Origin: Auanema rhodensis
Taxonomy: Eukaryota; Nematoda; Chromadorea; Rhabditida; Rhabditidae
Assembly (NCBI GenBank): GCA_964057225.1
Contig: CAXKVF010000073.1
Location: 372,001-436,000 of the forward strand
Reading direction: 5' to 3'
Length of the DNA: 64,000 bases
Shown: in pieces, positions 24,637 to 36,604 of the stretch
How the letters are laid out: every line of letters starts with the position of its first letter
Numbering within the stretch: the stretch's first letter is position 1
Position numbers and translations under genes: made by a program
Notes under the pieces: model-generated
The model's database searches: none
The model's input: only the letters and a program-made list of their open reading frames with translations
What the model was told of the DNA's origin: nothing

Positions 24637-26572
24637 ATGAACCAATATCAATAAAAATTTGTTTTTAGACTAATATGGAGATGGGGAATCTGATTTTGAA
24701 AACCGCATCTCTTTATCTTTCACGTGAAGCGAGTTACATACCAAGTGCACATCACGTGTACATTTAATTAGCATAAATCAAAGTTCACGTAAATTTCAAA
24801 GTCATGGTTACCATGAACCAATATCAATAAAAATTTGTTTTTAGACTAATATGGACATAAGGAATCTAATTTTGAAAACCGCATCTCTTTATCTTTCACG
24901 TGAAGCGAGTTACATACCAAGTGCACATCACGTGTACAATTAATTAGCATAAATTAAAGTTCACGTAAATTTCAAAGTCATGGTTACCATGAACCAATAT
25001 CAATAAAAATTTGTTTTTAGACTAATATGGAGATGGGGAATCTGATTTTGAAAACCGCATCTCTTTATCTTAAACGTGAAGCGAGTTACATACCAAGTGC
25101 ACATCACGTGTACATTTAATTAGCATAAATTAAAGTTCACGTAAATTTCAAAGTCATGGTTACCATGCACCAATATCAATAAAAATTTGTTTTTAGACTA
25201 ATATGGACATGGGGAATCTAATTTTGAAAACCGCATCTCTTTATCTTTCACGTGAAGCGAGTTACATACCAAGTGCACATCACGTGTACATTTAATTAGC
25301 ATAAATTAAAGTTCACGTAAATTTCAAAGTCATGGTTACCATGAACCAATATCAATAAAAATTTGTTTTTAGACTAATATGGACATGGGGAATCTAATTT
25401 TAAAAACCGCATCTCTTTATCTTTCACGTGAAGCGAGTTACATACCAAGTGCACATCACGTGTACATTTAATTAGCATAAATTAAAGTTCACGTAAATTT
25501 CAAAGTCATGGTTACCATGCACCAATATCAATAAAAATTTGTTTTCAGACTAATATGGACATGGGGAATCTAATTTTGAAAACCGCATCTCTTTATCTTT
25601 CACGTGAAGCGAGTTACATACCAAGTGCACATCACGTGTACATTTAATTAGCATAAATTAAAGTTCACGTAAATTTCAAAGTCATGGTTACCATGAACCA
25701 ATATCAATAAAAATTTGTTTTTAGACTAATATGGACATGGGGAATCTAATTTTGAAAACCGCATCTCTTTATCTTTCACGTGAAGCGAGTTACATACCAA
25801 GTGCACATCACGTGTTAAATTAATTAGCATAAATTAAAGTTCACGTAAATTTCAAAGTCATGGTTACCATGAACCAATATCAATAAAAATTTGTTTTCAG
25901 ACTAATATGGACATGGGGAATCTAATTTTGAAAACCGCATCTCTTTATCTTTCACGTGAAGCGAGTTACATACCAAGTGCACATCACGTGTACATTTAAT
26001 TAGCATAAATTAAAGTTCACGTAAATTTCAAAGTCATGGTTACCATGAACCAATATCAATAAAAATTTGTTTTTAGACTAATATGGACATGGGGAATCTA
26101 ATTTTGAAAACCGCATCTCTTTATCTTTCACGTGAAGCGAGTTACATACCAAGTGCACATCACGTGTACATTTAATTAGCATAAATTAAAGTTCACGTAA
26201 ATTTCAAAGTCATGGTTACCATGAACCAATATCAATAAAAATTTGTTTTTAGACTAATATGGACATGGGGAATCTAATTTTGAAAACCGCATCTCTTTAT
26301 CTTTCACGTGAAGCGAGTTACATACCAAGTGCACATCACGTGTACATTTAATTAGCATAAATTAAAGTTCACGTAAATTTCAAAGTCATGGTTACCATGC
26401 ACCAATATCAATAAAAATTTGTTTTTAGACTAATATGGACATGGGGAATCTAATTTTGAAAACCGCATCTCTTTATCTTTCACGTGAAGCGAGTTACATA
26501 CCAAGTGCACATCACGTGTACATTTAATTAGCATAAATTAAAGTTCACGTAAATTTCAAAGTCATGGTTACC
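24637..26572 (+). repeat. 11-monomer cassette, copy 4 (M141-M151)
   Basis: Full order with the P unit at 25693-25868. It lies inside the right copy of the 5.6-kb duplication and corresponds to copy 1. Confidence 0.88.
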
Positions 26573-27980
26573 ATGAACCAATATCAATAAAAATTTGTTT
26601 TTAGACTAATATGGACATGGGGAATCTGATTTTGAAAACCGCATCTCTTTATCGTTCACGTGAAGCGAGTTACATACCAAGTGCACATCACGTGTACACT
26701 TAATTAGCATAAATTAAAGTTCACGTAAATTTCAAAGTCATGGTTACCATGAACCAATATCAATAAAAATTTGTTTTTAGACTAATATGGACATGGGGAA
26801 TCTAATTTTGAAAACCGCATCTCTTTATCTTTCACGTGAAGCGAGTTACATACCAAGTGCACATCACGTGTACAATTAATTAGCATAAATTAAAGTTCAC
26901 GTAAATTTCAAAGTCATGGTTACCATGAACCAATATCAATAAAAATTTGTTTTTAGACTAATATGGACATGGGGAATCTAATTTTGAAAACCGCATCTCT
27001 TTATCTTTCACGTGAAGCGAGTTACATACCAAGTGCACATCACGTGTACATTTAATTAGCATAAATTAAAGTTCACGTAAATTTCAAAGTCATGGTTACC
27101 ATGCACCAATATCAATAAAAATTTGTTTTTAGACTAATATGGACATGGGGAATCTAATTTTGAAAACCGCATCTCTTTATCTTTCACGTGAAGCGAGTTA
27201 CATACCAAGTGCACATCACGTGTACATTTAATTAGCATAAATTAAAGTTCACGTAAATTTCAAAGTCATGGTTACCATGAACCAATATCAATAAAAATTT
27301 GTTTTTAGACTAATATGGAGATGGGGAATCTGATTTTGAAAACCGCATCTCTTTATCTTTCACGTGAAGCGAGTTACATACCAAGTGCACATCACGTGTA
27401 CATTTAATTAGCATAAATCAAAGTTCACGTAAATTTCAAAGTCAAGGTTACCATGAACCAATATCAATAAAAATTTGTTTTTAGACTAATATGGACATAA
27501 GGAATCTAATTTTGAAAACCGCATCTCTTTATCTTTCACGTGAAGCGAGTTACATACCAAGTGCACATCACGTGTACAATTAATTAGCATAAATTAAAGT
27601 TCACGTAAATTTCAAAGTCATGGTTACCATGAACCAATATCAATAAAAATTTGTTTTTAGACTAATATGGAGATGGGGAATCTGATTTTGAAAACCGCAT
27701 CTCTTTATCTTAAACGTGAAGCGAGTTACATACCAAGTGCACATCACGTGTACATTTAATTAGCATAAATTAAAGTTCACGTAAATTTCAAAGTCATGGT
27801 TACCATGCACCAATATCAATAAAAATTTGTTTTTAGACTAATATGGACATGGGGAATCTAATTTTGAAAACCGCATCTCTTTATCTTTCACGTGAAGCGA
27901 GTTACATACCAAGTGCACATCACGTGTACATTTAATTAGCATAAATCAAAGTTCACGTAAATTTCAAAGTCATGGTTACC

Positions 27981-29916
27981 ATGAACCAATATCAATAAAA
28001 ATTTGTTTTTAGACTAATATGGAGATGGGGAATCTGATTTTGAAAACCGCATCTCTTTATCTTTCACGTGAAGCGAGTTACATACCAAGTGCACATCACG
28101 TGTACATTTAATTAGCATAAATCAAAGTTCACGTAAATTTCAAAGTCATGGTTACCATGAACCAATATCAATAAAAATTTGTTTTTAGACTAATATGGAC
28201 ATAAGGAATCTAATTTTGAAAACCGCATCTCTTTATCTTTCACGTGAAGCGAGTTACATACCAAGTGCACATCACGTGTACAATTAATTAGCATAAATTA
28301 AAGTTCACGTAAATTTCAAAGTCATGGTTACCATGAACCAATATCAATAAAAATTTGTTTTTAGACTAATATGGAGATGGGGAATCTGATTTTGAAAACC
28401 GCATCTCTTTATCTTAAACGTGAAGCGAGTTACATACCAAGTGCACATCACGTGTACATTTAATTAGCATAAATTAAAGTTCACGTAAATTTCAAAGTCA
28501 TGGTTACCATGCACCAATATCAATAAAAATTTGTTTTTAGACTAATATGGACATGGGGAATCTAATTTTGAAAACCGCATCTCTTTATCTTTCACGTGAA
28601 GCGAGTTACATACCAAGTGCACATCACGTGTACATTTAATTAGCATAAATTAAAGTTCACGTAAATTTCAAAGTCATGGTTACCATGAACCAATATCAAT
28701 AAAAATTTGTTTTTAGACTAATATGGACATGGGGAATCTAATTTTAAAAACCGCATCTCTTTATCTTTCACGTGAAGCGAGTTACATACCAAGTGCACAT
28801 CACGTGTACATTTAATTAGCATAAATTAAAGTTCACGTAAATTTCAAAGTCATGGTTACCATGCACCAATATCAATAAAAATTTGTTTTCAGACTAATAT
28901 GGACATGGGGAATCTAATTTTGAAAACCGCATCTCTTTATCTTTCACGTGAAGCGAGTTACATACCAAGTGCACATCACGTGTACATTTAATTAGCATAA
29001 ATTAAAGTTCACGTAATTTTCAAAGTCATGGTTACCATGAACCAATATCAATAAAAATTTGTTTTTAGACTAATATGGACATGGAGAATCTAATTTTGAA
29101 AACCGCATCTCTTTATCTTTCACGTGAAGCGAGTTACATACCAAGTGCACATCACGTGTACAATTAATTAGCATAAATTAAAGTTCACGTAAATTTCAAA
29201 GTCATGGTTACCATGAACCAATATCAATAAAAATTTGTTTTCAGACTAATATGGACATGGGGAATCTAATTTTGAAAACCGCATCTCTTTATCTTTCACG
29301 TGAAGCGAGTTACATACCAAGTGCACATCACGTGTACATTTAATTAGCATAAATTAAAGTTCACGTAAATTTCAAAGTCATGGTTACCATGAACCAATAT
29401 CAATAAAAATTTGTTTTTAGACTAATATGGACATGGGGAATCTAATTTTGAAAACCGCATCTCTTTATCTTTCACGTGAAGCGAGTTACATACCAAGTGC
29501 ACATCACGTGTACATTTAATTAGCATAAATTAAAGTTCACGTAAATTTCAAAGTCATGGTTACCATGAACCAATATCAATAAAAATTTGTTTTTAGACTA
29601 ATATGGACATGGGGAATCTAATTTTGAAAACCGCATCTCTTTATCTTTCACGTGAAGCGAGTTACATACCAAGTGCACATCACGTGTACATTTAATTAGC
29701 ATAAATTAAAGTTCACGTAAATTTCAAAGTCATGGTTACCATGCACCAATATCAATAAAAATTTGTTTTTAGACTAATATGGACATGGGGAATCTAATTT
29801 TGAAAACCGCATCTCTTTATCTTTCACGTGAAGCGAGTTACATACCAAGTGCACATCACGTGTACATTTAATTAGCATAAATTAAAGTTCACGTAAATTT
29901 CAAAGTCATGGTTACC
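27981..29916 (+). repeat. 11-monomer cassette, copy 5 (M160-M170)
   Basis: It corresponds to copy 2, sharing the A-for-P replacement (M166) and the change near position 157 (M165). Like copy 2 it is preceded by the doubled cassette start (M156-M159). Downstream, M177-M187 is a degenerate version that has lost P and Q. Confidence 0.87.
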
Positions 29917-30796
29917 ATGAACCAATATCAATAAAAATTTGTTTTTAGACTAATATGGACATGGGGAATCTGATTTTGAAAACCGCATCTCTTTATCGTT
30001 CACGTGAAGCGAGTTACATACCAAGTGCACATCACGTGTACACTTAATTAGCATAAATTAAAGTTCACGTAAATTTCAAAGTCATGGTTACCATGAACCA
30101 ATATCAATAAAAATTTGTTTTTAGACTAATATGGACATGGGGAATCTAATTTTGAAAACCGCATCTCTTTATCTTTCACGTGAAGCGAGTTACATACCAA
30201 GTGCACATCACGTGTACAATTAATTAGCATAAATTAAAGTTCACGTAAATTTCAAAGTCATGGTTACCATGAACCAATATCAATAAAAATTTGTTTTTAG
30301 ACTAATATGGACATGGGGAATCTAATTTTGAAAACCGCATCTCTTTATCTTTCACGTGAAGCGAGTTACATACCAAGTGCACATCACGTGTACATTTAAT
30401 TAGCATAAATTAAAGTTCACGTAAATTTCAAAGTCATGGTTACCATGCACCAATATCAATAAAAATTTGTTTTTAGACTAATATGGACATGGGGAATCTA
30501 ATTTTGAAAACCGCATCTCTTTATCTTTCACGTGAAGCGAGTTACATACCAAGTGCACATCACGTGTACATTTAATTAGCATAAATTAAAGTTCACGTAA
30601 ATTTCAAAGTCATGGTTACCATGAACCAATATCAATAAAAATTTGTTTTTAGACTAATATGGAGATGGGGAATCTGATTTTGAAAACCGCATCTCTTTAT
30701 CTTTCACGTGAAGCGAGTTACATACCAAGTGCACATCACGTGTACATTTAATTAGCATAAATTAAAGTTCACGTAAATTTCAAAGTCAAGGTTACC

Positions 30797-30972
30797 ATGA
30801 ACCAATATCAATAAAAATTTGTTTTTAGACTAATATGGACATAAGGAATCTAATTTTGAAAACCGCATCTCTTTATCTTTCACGTGAAGCGAGTTACATA
30901 CCAAGTGCACATCACGTGTACATTTAATTAGCATAAATCAAAGTTCACGTAAATTTCAAAGTCAAGGTTACC
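30797..30972 (+). repeat. Hybrid monomer M176 (E left part, Bc right part)
   Basis: The left part has the E signature (47-48 AA), but the right part has 127T, 143C and 169A, the marks of the Bc units that normally precede E. The unit before it (M175) is a B unit with 143T and 169A, and the unit after it (M177) is a normal E. This looks like an exchange junction that inserted one monomer at the start of a cassette. Confidence 0.72.
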
Positions 30973-33436
30973 ATGAACCAATATCAATAAAAATTTGTTT
31001 TTAGACTAATATGGACATAAGGAATCTAATTTTGAAAACCGCATCTCTTTATCTTTCACGTGAAGCGAGTTACATACCAAGTGCACATCACGTGTACAAT
31101 TAATTAGCATAAATTAAAGTTCACGTAAATTTCAAAGTCATGGTTACCATGAACCAATATCAATAAAAATTTGTTTTTAGACTAATATGGAGATGGGGAA
31201 TCTGATTTTGAAAACCGCATCTCTTTATCTTAAACGTGAAGCGAGTTACATACCAAGTGCACATCACGTGTACATTTAATTAGCATAAATTAAAGTTCAC
31301 GTAAATTTCAAAGTCATGGTTACCATGCACCAATATCAATAAAAATTTGTTTTTAGACTAATATGGACATGGGGAATCTAATTTTGAAAACCGCATCTCT
31401 TTATCTTTCACGTGAAGCGAGTTACATACCAAGTGCACATCACGTGTACATTTAATTAGCATAAATTAAAGTTCACGTAAATTTCAAAGTCATGGTTACC
31501 ATGAACCAATATCAATAAAAATTTGTTTTTAGACTAATATGGACATGGGGAATCTAATTTTAAAAACCGCATCTCTTTATCTTTCACGTGAAGCGAGTTA
31601 CATACCAAGTGCACATCACGTGTACATTTAATTAGCATAAATTAAAGTTCACGTAAATTTCAAAGTCATGGTTACCATGCACCAATATCAATAAAAATTT
31701 GTTTTCAGACTAATATGGACATGGGGAATCTAATTTTGAAAACCGCATCTCTTTATCTTTCACGTGAAGCGAGTTACATACCAAGTGCACATCACGTGTA
31801 CATTTAATTAGCATAAATTAAAGTTCACGTAAATTTCAAAGTCATGGTTACCATGAACCAATATCAATAAAAATTTGTTTTTAGACTAATATGGACATGG
31901 GGAATCTAATTTTGAAAACCGCATCTCTTTATCTTTCACGTGAAGCGAGTTACATACCAAGTGCACATCACGTGTACAATTAATTAGCATAAATTAAAGT
32001 TCACGTAAATTTCAAAGTCATGGTTACCATGAACCAATATCAATAAAAATTTGTTTTTAGACTAATATGGACATGGGGAATCTAATTTTGAAAACCGCAT
32101 CTCTTTATCTTTCACGTGAAGCGAGTTACATACCAAGTGCACATCACGTGTACAATTAATTAGCATAAATTAAAGTTCACGTAAATTTCAAAGTCATGGT
32201 TACCATGAACCAATATCAATAAAAATTTGTTTTTAGACTAATATGGACATGGGGAATCTAATTTTGAAAACCGCATCTCTTTATCTTTCACGTGAAGCGA
32301 GTTACATACCAAGTGCACATCACGTGTACATTTAATTAGCATAAATTAAAGTTCACGTAAATTTCAAAGTCATGGTTACCATGAACCAATATCAATAAAA
32401 ATTTGTTTTTAGACTAATATGGACATGGGGAATCTAATTTTGAAAACCGCATCTCTTTATCTTTCACGTGAAGCGAGTTACATACCAAGTGCACATCACG
32501 TGTACATTTAATTAGCATAAATTAAAGTTCACGTAAATTTCAAAGTCATGGTTACCATGAACCAATATCAATAAAAATTTGTTTTTAGACTAATATGGAC
32601 ATGGGGAATCTAATTTTGAAAACCGCATCTCTTTATCTTTCACGTGAAGCGAGTTACATACCAAGTGCACATCACGTGTACATTTAATTAGCATAAATTA
32701 AAGTTCACGTAAATTTCAAAGTCATGGTTACCATGCACCAATATCAATAAAAATTTGTTTTTAGACTAATATGGACATGGGGAATCTAATTTTGAAAACC
32801 GCATCTCTTTATCTTTCACGTGAAGCGAGTTACATACCAAGTGCACATCACGTGTACATTTAATTAGCATAAATTAAAGTTCACGTAAATTTCAAAGTCA
32901 TGGTTACCATGAACCAATATCAATAAAAATTTGTTTTTAGACTAATATGGACATGGGGAATCTAATTTTGAAAACCGCATCTCTTTATCTTTCACGTGAA
33001 GCGAGTTACATACCAAGTGCACATCACGTGTACAATTAATTAGCATAAATTAAAGTTCACGTAAATTTCAAAGTCATGGTTACCATGAACCAATATCAAT
33101 AAAAATTTGTTTTTAGACTAATATGGAGATGGGGAATCTGATTTTGAAAACCGCATCTCTTTATCTTTCACGTGAAGCGAGTTACATACCAAGTGCACAT
33201 CACGTGTACATTTAATTAGCATAAATCAAAGTTCACGTAAATTTCAAAGTCATGATTACCATGAACCAATATCAATAAAAATTTGTTTTTAGACTAATAT
33301 GGACATGGGGAATCTAATTTTGAAAACCGCATCTCTTTATCTTTCACGTGAAGCGAGTTACATACCAAGTGCACATCACGTGTACATTTAATTAGCATAA
33401 ATTAAAGTTCACGTAAATTTCAAAGTCATGGTTACC

Positions 33437-34668
33437 ATGCACCAATATCAATAAAAATTTGTTTTTAGACTAATATGGACATGGGGAATCTAATTTTGAA
33501 AACCGCATCTCTTTATCTTTCACGTGAAGCGAGTTACATACCAAGTGCACATCACGTGTACATTTAATTAGCATAAATTAAAGTTCACGTAAATTTCAAA
33601 GTCATGGTTACCATGCACCAATATCAATAAAAATTTGTTTTTAGACTAATATGGACATGGGGAATCTGATTTTGAAAACCGCATCTCTTTATCGTTCACG
33701 TGAAGCGAGTTACATACCAAGTGCACATCACGTGTACATTTAATTAGCATAAATTAAAGTTCACGTAAATTTCAAAGTCATGGTTACCATGCACCAATAT
33801 CAATAAAAATTTGTTTTTAGACTAATATGGACATGGGGAATCTAATTTTGAAAACCGCATCTCTTTATCTTTCACGTGAAGCGAGTTACATACCAAGTGC
33901 ACATCACGTGTACATTTAATTAGCATAAATTAAAGTTCACGTAAATTTCAAAGTCATGGTTACCATGCACCAATATCAATAAAAATTTGTTTTTAGACTA
34001 ATATGGACATGGGGAATCTGATTTTGAAAACCGCATCTCTTTATCGTTCACGTGAAGCGAGTTACATACCAAGTGCACATCACGTGTACACTTAATTAGC
34101 ATAAATTAAAGTTCACGTAAATTTCAAAGTCATGGTTACCATGAACCAATATCAATAAAAATTTGTTTTTAGACTAATATGGACATGGGGAATCTAATTA
34201 TGAAAACCGCATCTCTTTATCTTTCACGTGAAGCGAGTTACATACCAAGTGCACATCACGTGTACAATTAATTAGCATAAATTAAAGTTCACGTAAATTT
34301 CAAAGTCATGGTTACCATGAACCAATATCAATAAAAATTTGTTTTTAGACTAATATGGACATGGGGAATCTAATTTTGAAAACCGCATCTCTTTATCTTT
34401 CACGTGAAGCGAGTTACATACCAAGTGCACATCACGTGTACATTTAATTAGCATAAATTAAAGTTCACGTAAATTTCAAAGTCATGGTTACCATGCACCA
34501 ATATCAATAAAAATTTGTTTTTAGACTAATATGGACATGGGGAATCTAATTTTGAAAACCGCATCTCTTTATCTTTCACGTGAAGCGAGTTACATACCAA
34601 GTGCACATCACGTGTACATTTAATTAGCATAAATTAAAGTTCACGTAAATTTCAAAGTCATGGTTACC
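33437..34668 (+). repeat. Seven-monomer motif F-N-F-N2-A-I-F, copy 2
   Basis: M191-M197 repeat the order seen in M84-M90, including the rare 127C in N2. The one difference I saw is T-to-A at monomer position 60 of M195 (base 34200). Long-range copies of a short motif suggest that the intervening cassette block expanded inside a once contiguous segment, or that a segment was copied at a distance. Confidence 0.8.
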
Positions 34669-36604
34669 ATGAACCAATATCAATAAAAATTTGTTTTTAG
34701 ACTAATATGGACATGGGGAATCTAATTTTGAAAACCGCATCTCTTTATCTTTCACGTGAAGCGAGTTACATACCAAGTGCACATCACGTGTACAATTAAT
34801 TAGCATAAATTAAAGTTCACGTAAATTTCAAAGTCATGGTTACCATGAACCAATATCAATAAAAATTTGTTTTTAGACTAATATGGAGATGGGGAATCTG
34901 ATTTTGAAAACCGCATCTCTTTATCGTTCACGTGAAGCGAGTTACATACCAAGTGCACATCACGTGTACATTTAATTAGCATAAATCAAAGTTCACGTAA
35001 ATTTCAAAGTCATGGTTACCATGAACCAATATCAATAAAAATTTGTTTTTAGACTAATATGGACATGGGGAATCTAATTTTGAAAACCGCATCTCTTTAT
35101 CTTTCACGTGAAGCGAGTTACATACCAAGTGCACATCACGTGTACAATTAATTAGCATAAATTAAAGTTCACGTAAATTTCAAAGTCATGGTTACCATGC
35201 ACCAATATCAATAAAAATTTGTTTTTAGACTAATATGGACATGGGGAATCTAATTTTGAAAACCGCATCTCTTTATCTTTCACGTGAAGCGAGTTACATA
35301 CCAAGTGCACATCACGTGTACATTTAATTAGCATAAATTAAAGTTCACGTAAATTTCAAAGTCATGGTTACCATGAACCAATATCAATAAAAATTTGTTT
35401 TTAGACTAATATGGACATGGGGAATCTAATTTTGAAAACCGCATCTCTTTATCTTTCACGTGAAGCGAGTTACATACTAAGTGCACATCACGTGTACATT
35501 TAATTAGCATAAATTAAAGTTCACGTAAATTTCAAAGTCATGGTTACCATGCACCAATATCAATAAAAATTTGTTTTTAGACTAATATGGACATGGGGAA
35601 TCTAATTTTGAAAACCGCATCTCTTTATCTTTCACGTGAAGCGAGTTACATACCAAGTGCACATCACGTGTACATTTAATTAGCATAAATTAAAGTTCAC
35701 GTAAATTTCAAAGTCATGGTTACCATGCACCAATATCAATAAAAATTTGTTTTTAGACTAATATGGACATGGGGAATCTAATTTTGAAAACCGCATCTCT
35801 TTATCTTTCACGTGAAGCGAGTTACATACCAAGTGCACATCACGTGTACATTTAATTAGCATAAATTAAAGTTCACGTAAATTTCAAAGTTATGGTTACC
35901 ATGAACCAATATCAATAAAAATTTGTTTTTAGACTAATATGGACATGGGGAATCTAATTTTGAAAACCGCATCTCTTTATCTTTGACGTGAAGCGAGTTA
36001 CATACCAAGTGCACATCACGTGTACAATTAATTAGCATAAATTAAAGTTCACGTAAATTTCAAAGTCATGGTTACCATGAACCAATATCAATAAAAATTT
36101 GTTTTTAGACTAATATGGAGATGGGAAATCTGATTTTGAAAACCGCATCTCTTTATCGTTCACGTGAAGCGAGTTACATACCAAGTGCACATCACGTGTA
36201 CATTTAATTAGCATAAATCAAAGTTCACGTAAATTTCAAAGTCATGGTTACCATGAACCAATATCAATAAAAATTTGTTTTTAGACTAATATGGACATGG
36301 GGAATCTAATTTTGAAAACCGCATCTCTTTATCTTTCACGTGAAGCGAGTTACATACCAAGTGCACATCACGTGTACAATTAATTAGCATAAATTAAAGT
36401 TCACGTAAATTTCAAAGTCATGGTTACCATGAACCAATATCAATAAAAATTTGTTTTTAGACTAATATGGACATGGGGAATCTAATTTTGAAAACCGCAT
36501 CTCTTTATCTTTCACGTGAAGCGAGTTACATACCAAGTGCACATCACGTGTACATTTAATTAGCATAAATTAAAGTTCACGTAAATTTCAAAGTCATGGT
36601 TACC

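Larger units (their letters stand above)
24285..29916 (+). repeat. 5.6-kb segmental duplication 2, right copy (M139-M170)
   Basis: The unit order is identical to M89-M120 over 32 monomers. The only base difference I noticed is in M166, where the G-run is interrupted (A at 29085). A 5.6-kb copy at this identity suggests a recent event involving many monomers at once, not slow unit-by-unit turnover. Confidence 0.87.
29917..36604 (+). repeat. Disordered block M171-M208
   Basis: After the last full cassette the order decays. M171-M187 keep cassette traces (E, D, F, G, H). M188-M208 mix A, I, F, J and N units with scattered private changes: 171A in M189, T-to-A at position 60 in M195, 106T in M202, 167T in M204, C-to-G at 85 in M205 and 50A in M206. 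More private changes and no local HOR suggest less recent homogenisation than in the flanking blocks. Only the seven-unit motif at 33437-34668 stands out. Confidence 0.75.

Noticed and set aside
15485-29916. Assembly artefact as the sole explanation of the large duplications
   Set aside because: It cannot be excluded without reads, but the copies differ at specific bases and whole-unit indels, and nested events occur at many scales, which is also normal satellite biology. It is kept as a caveat in the findings.
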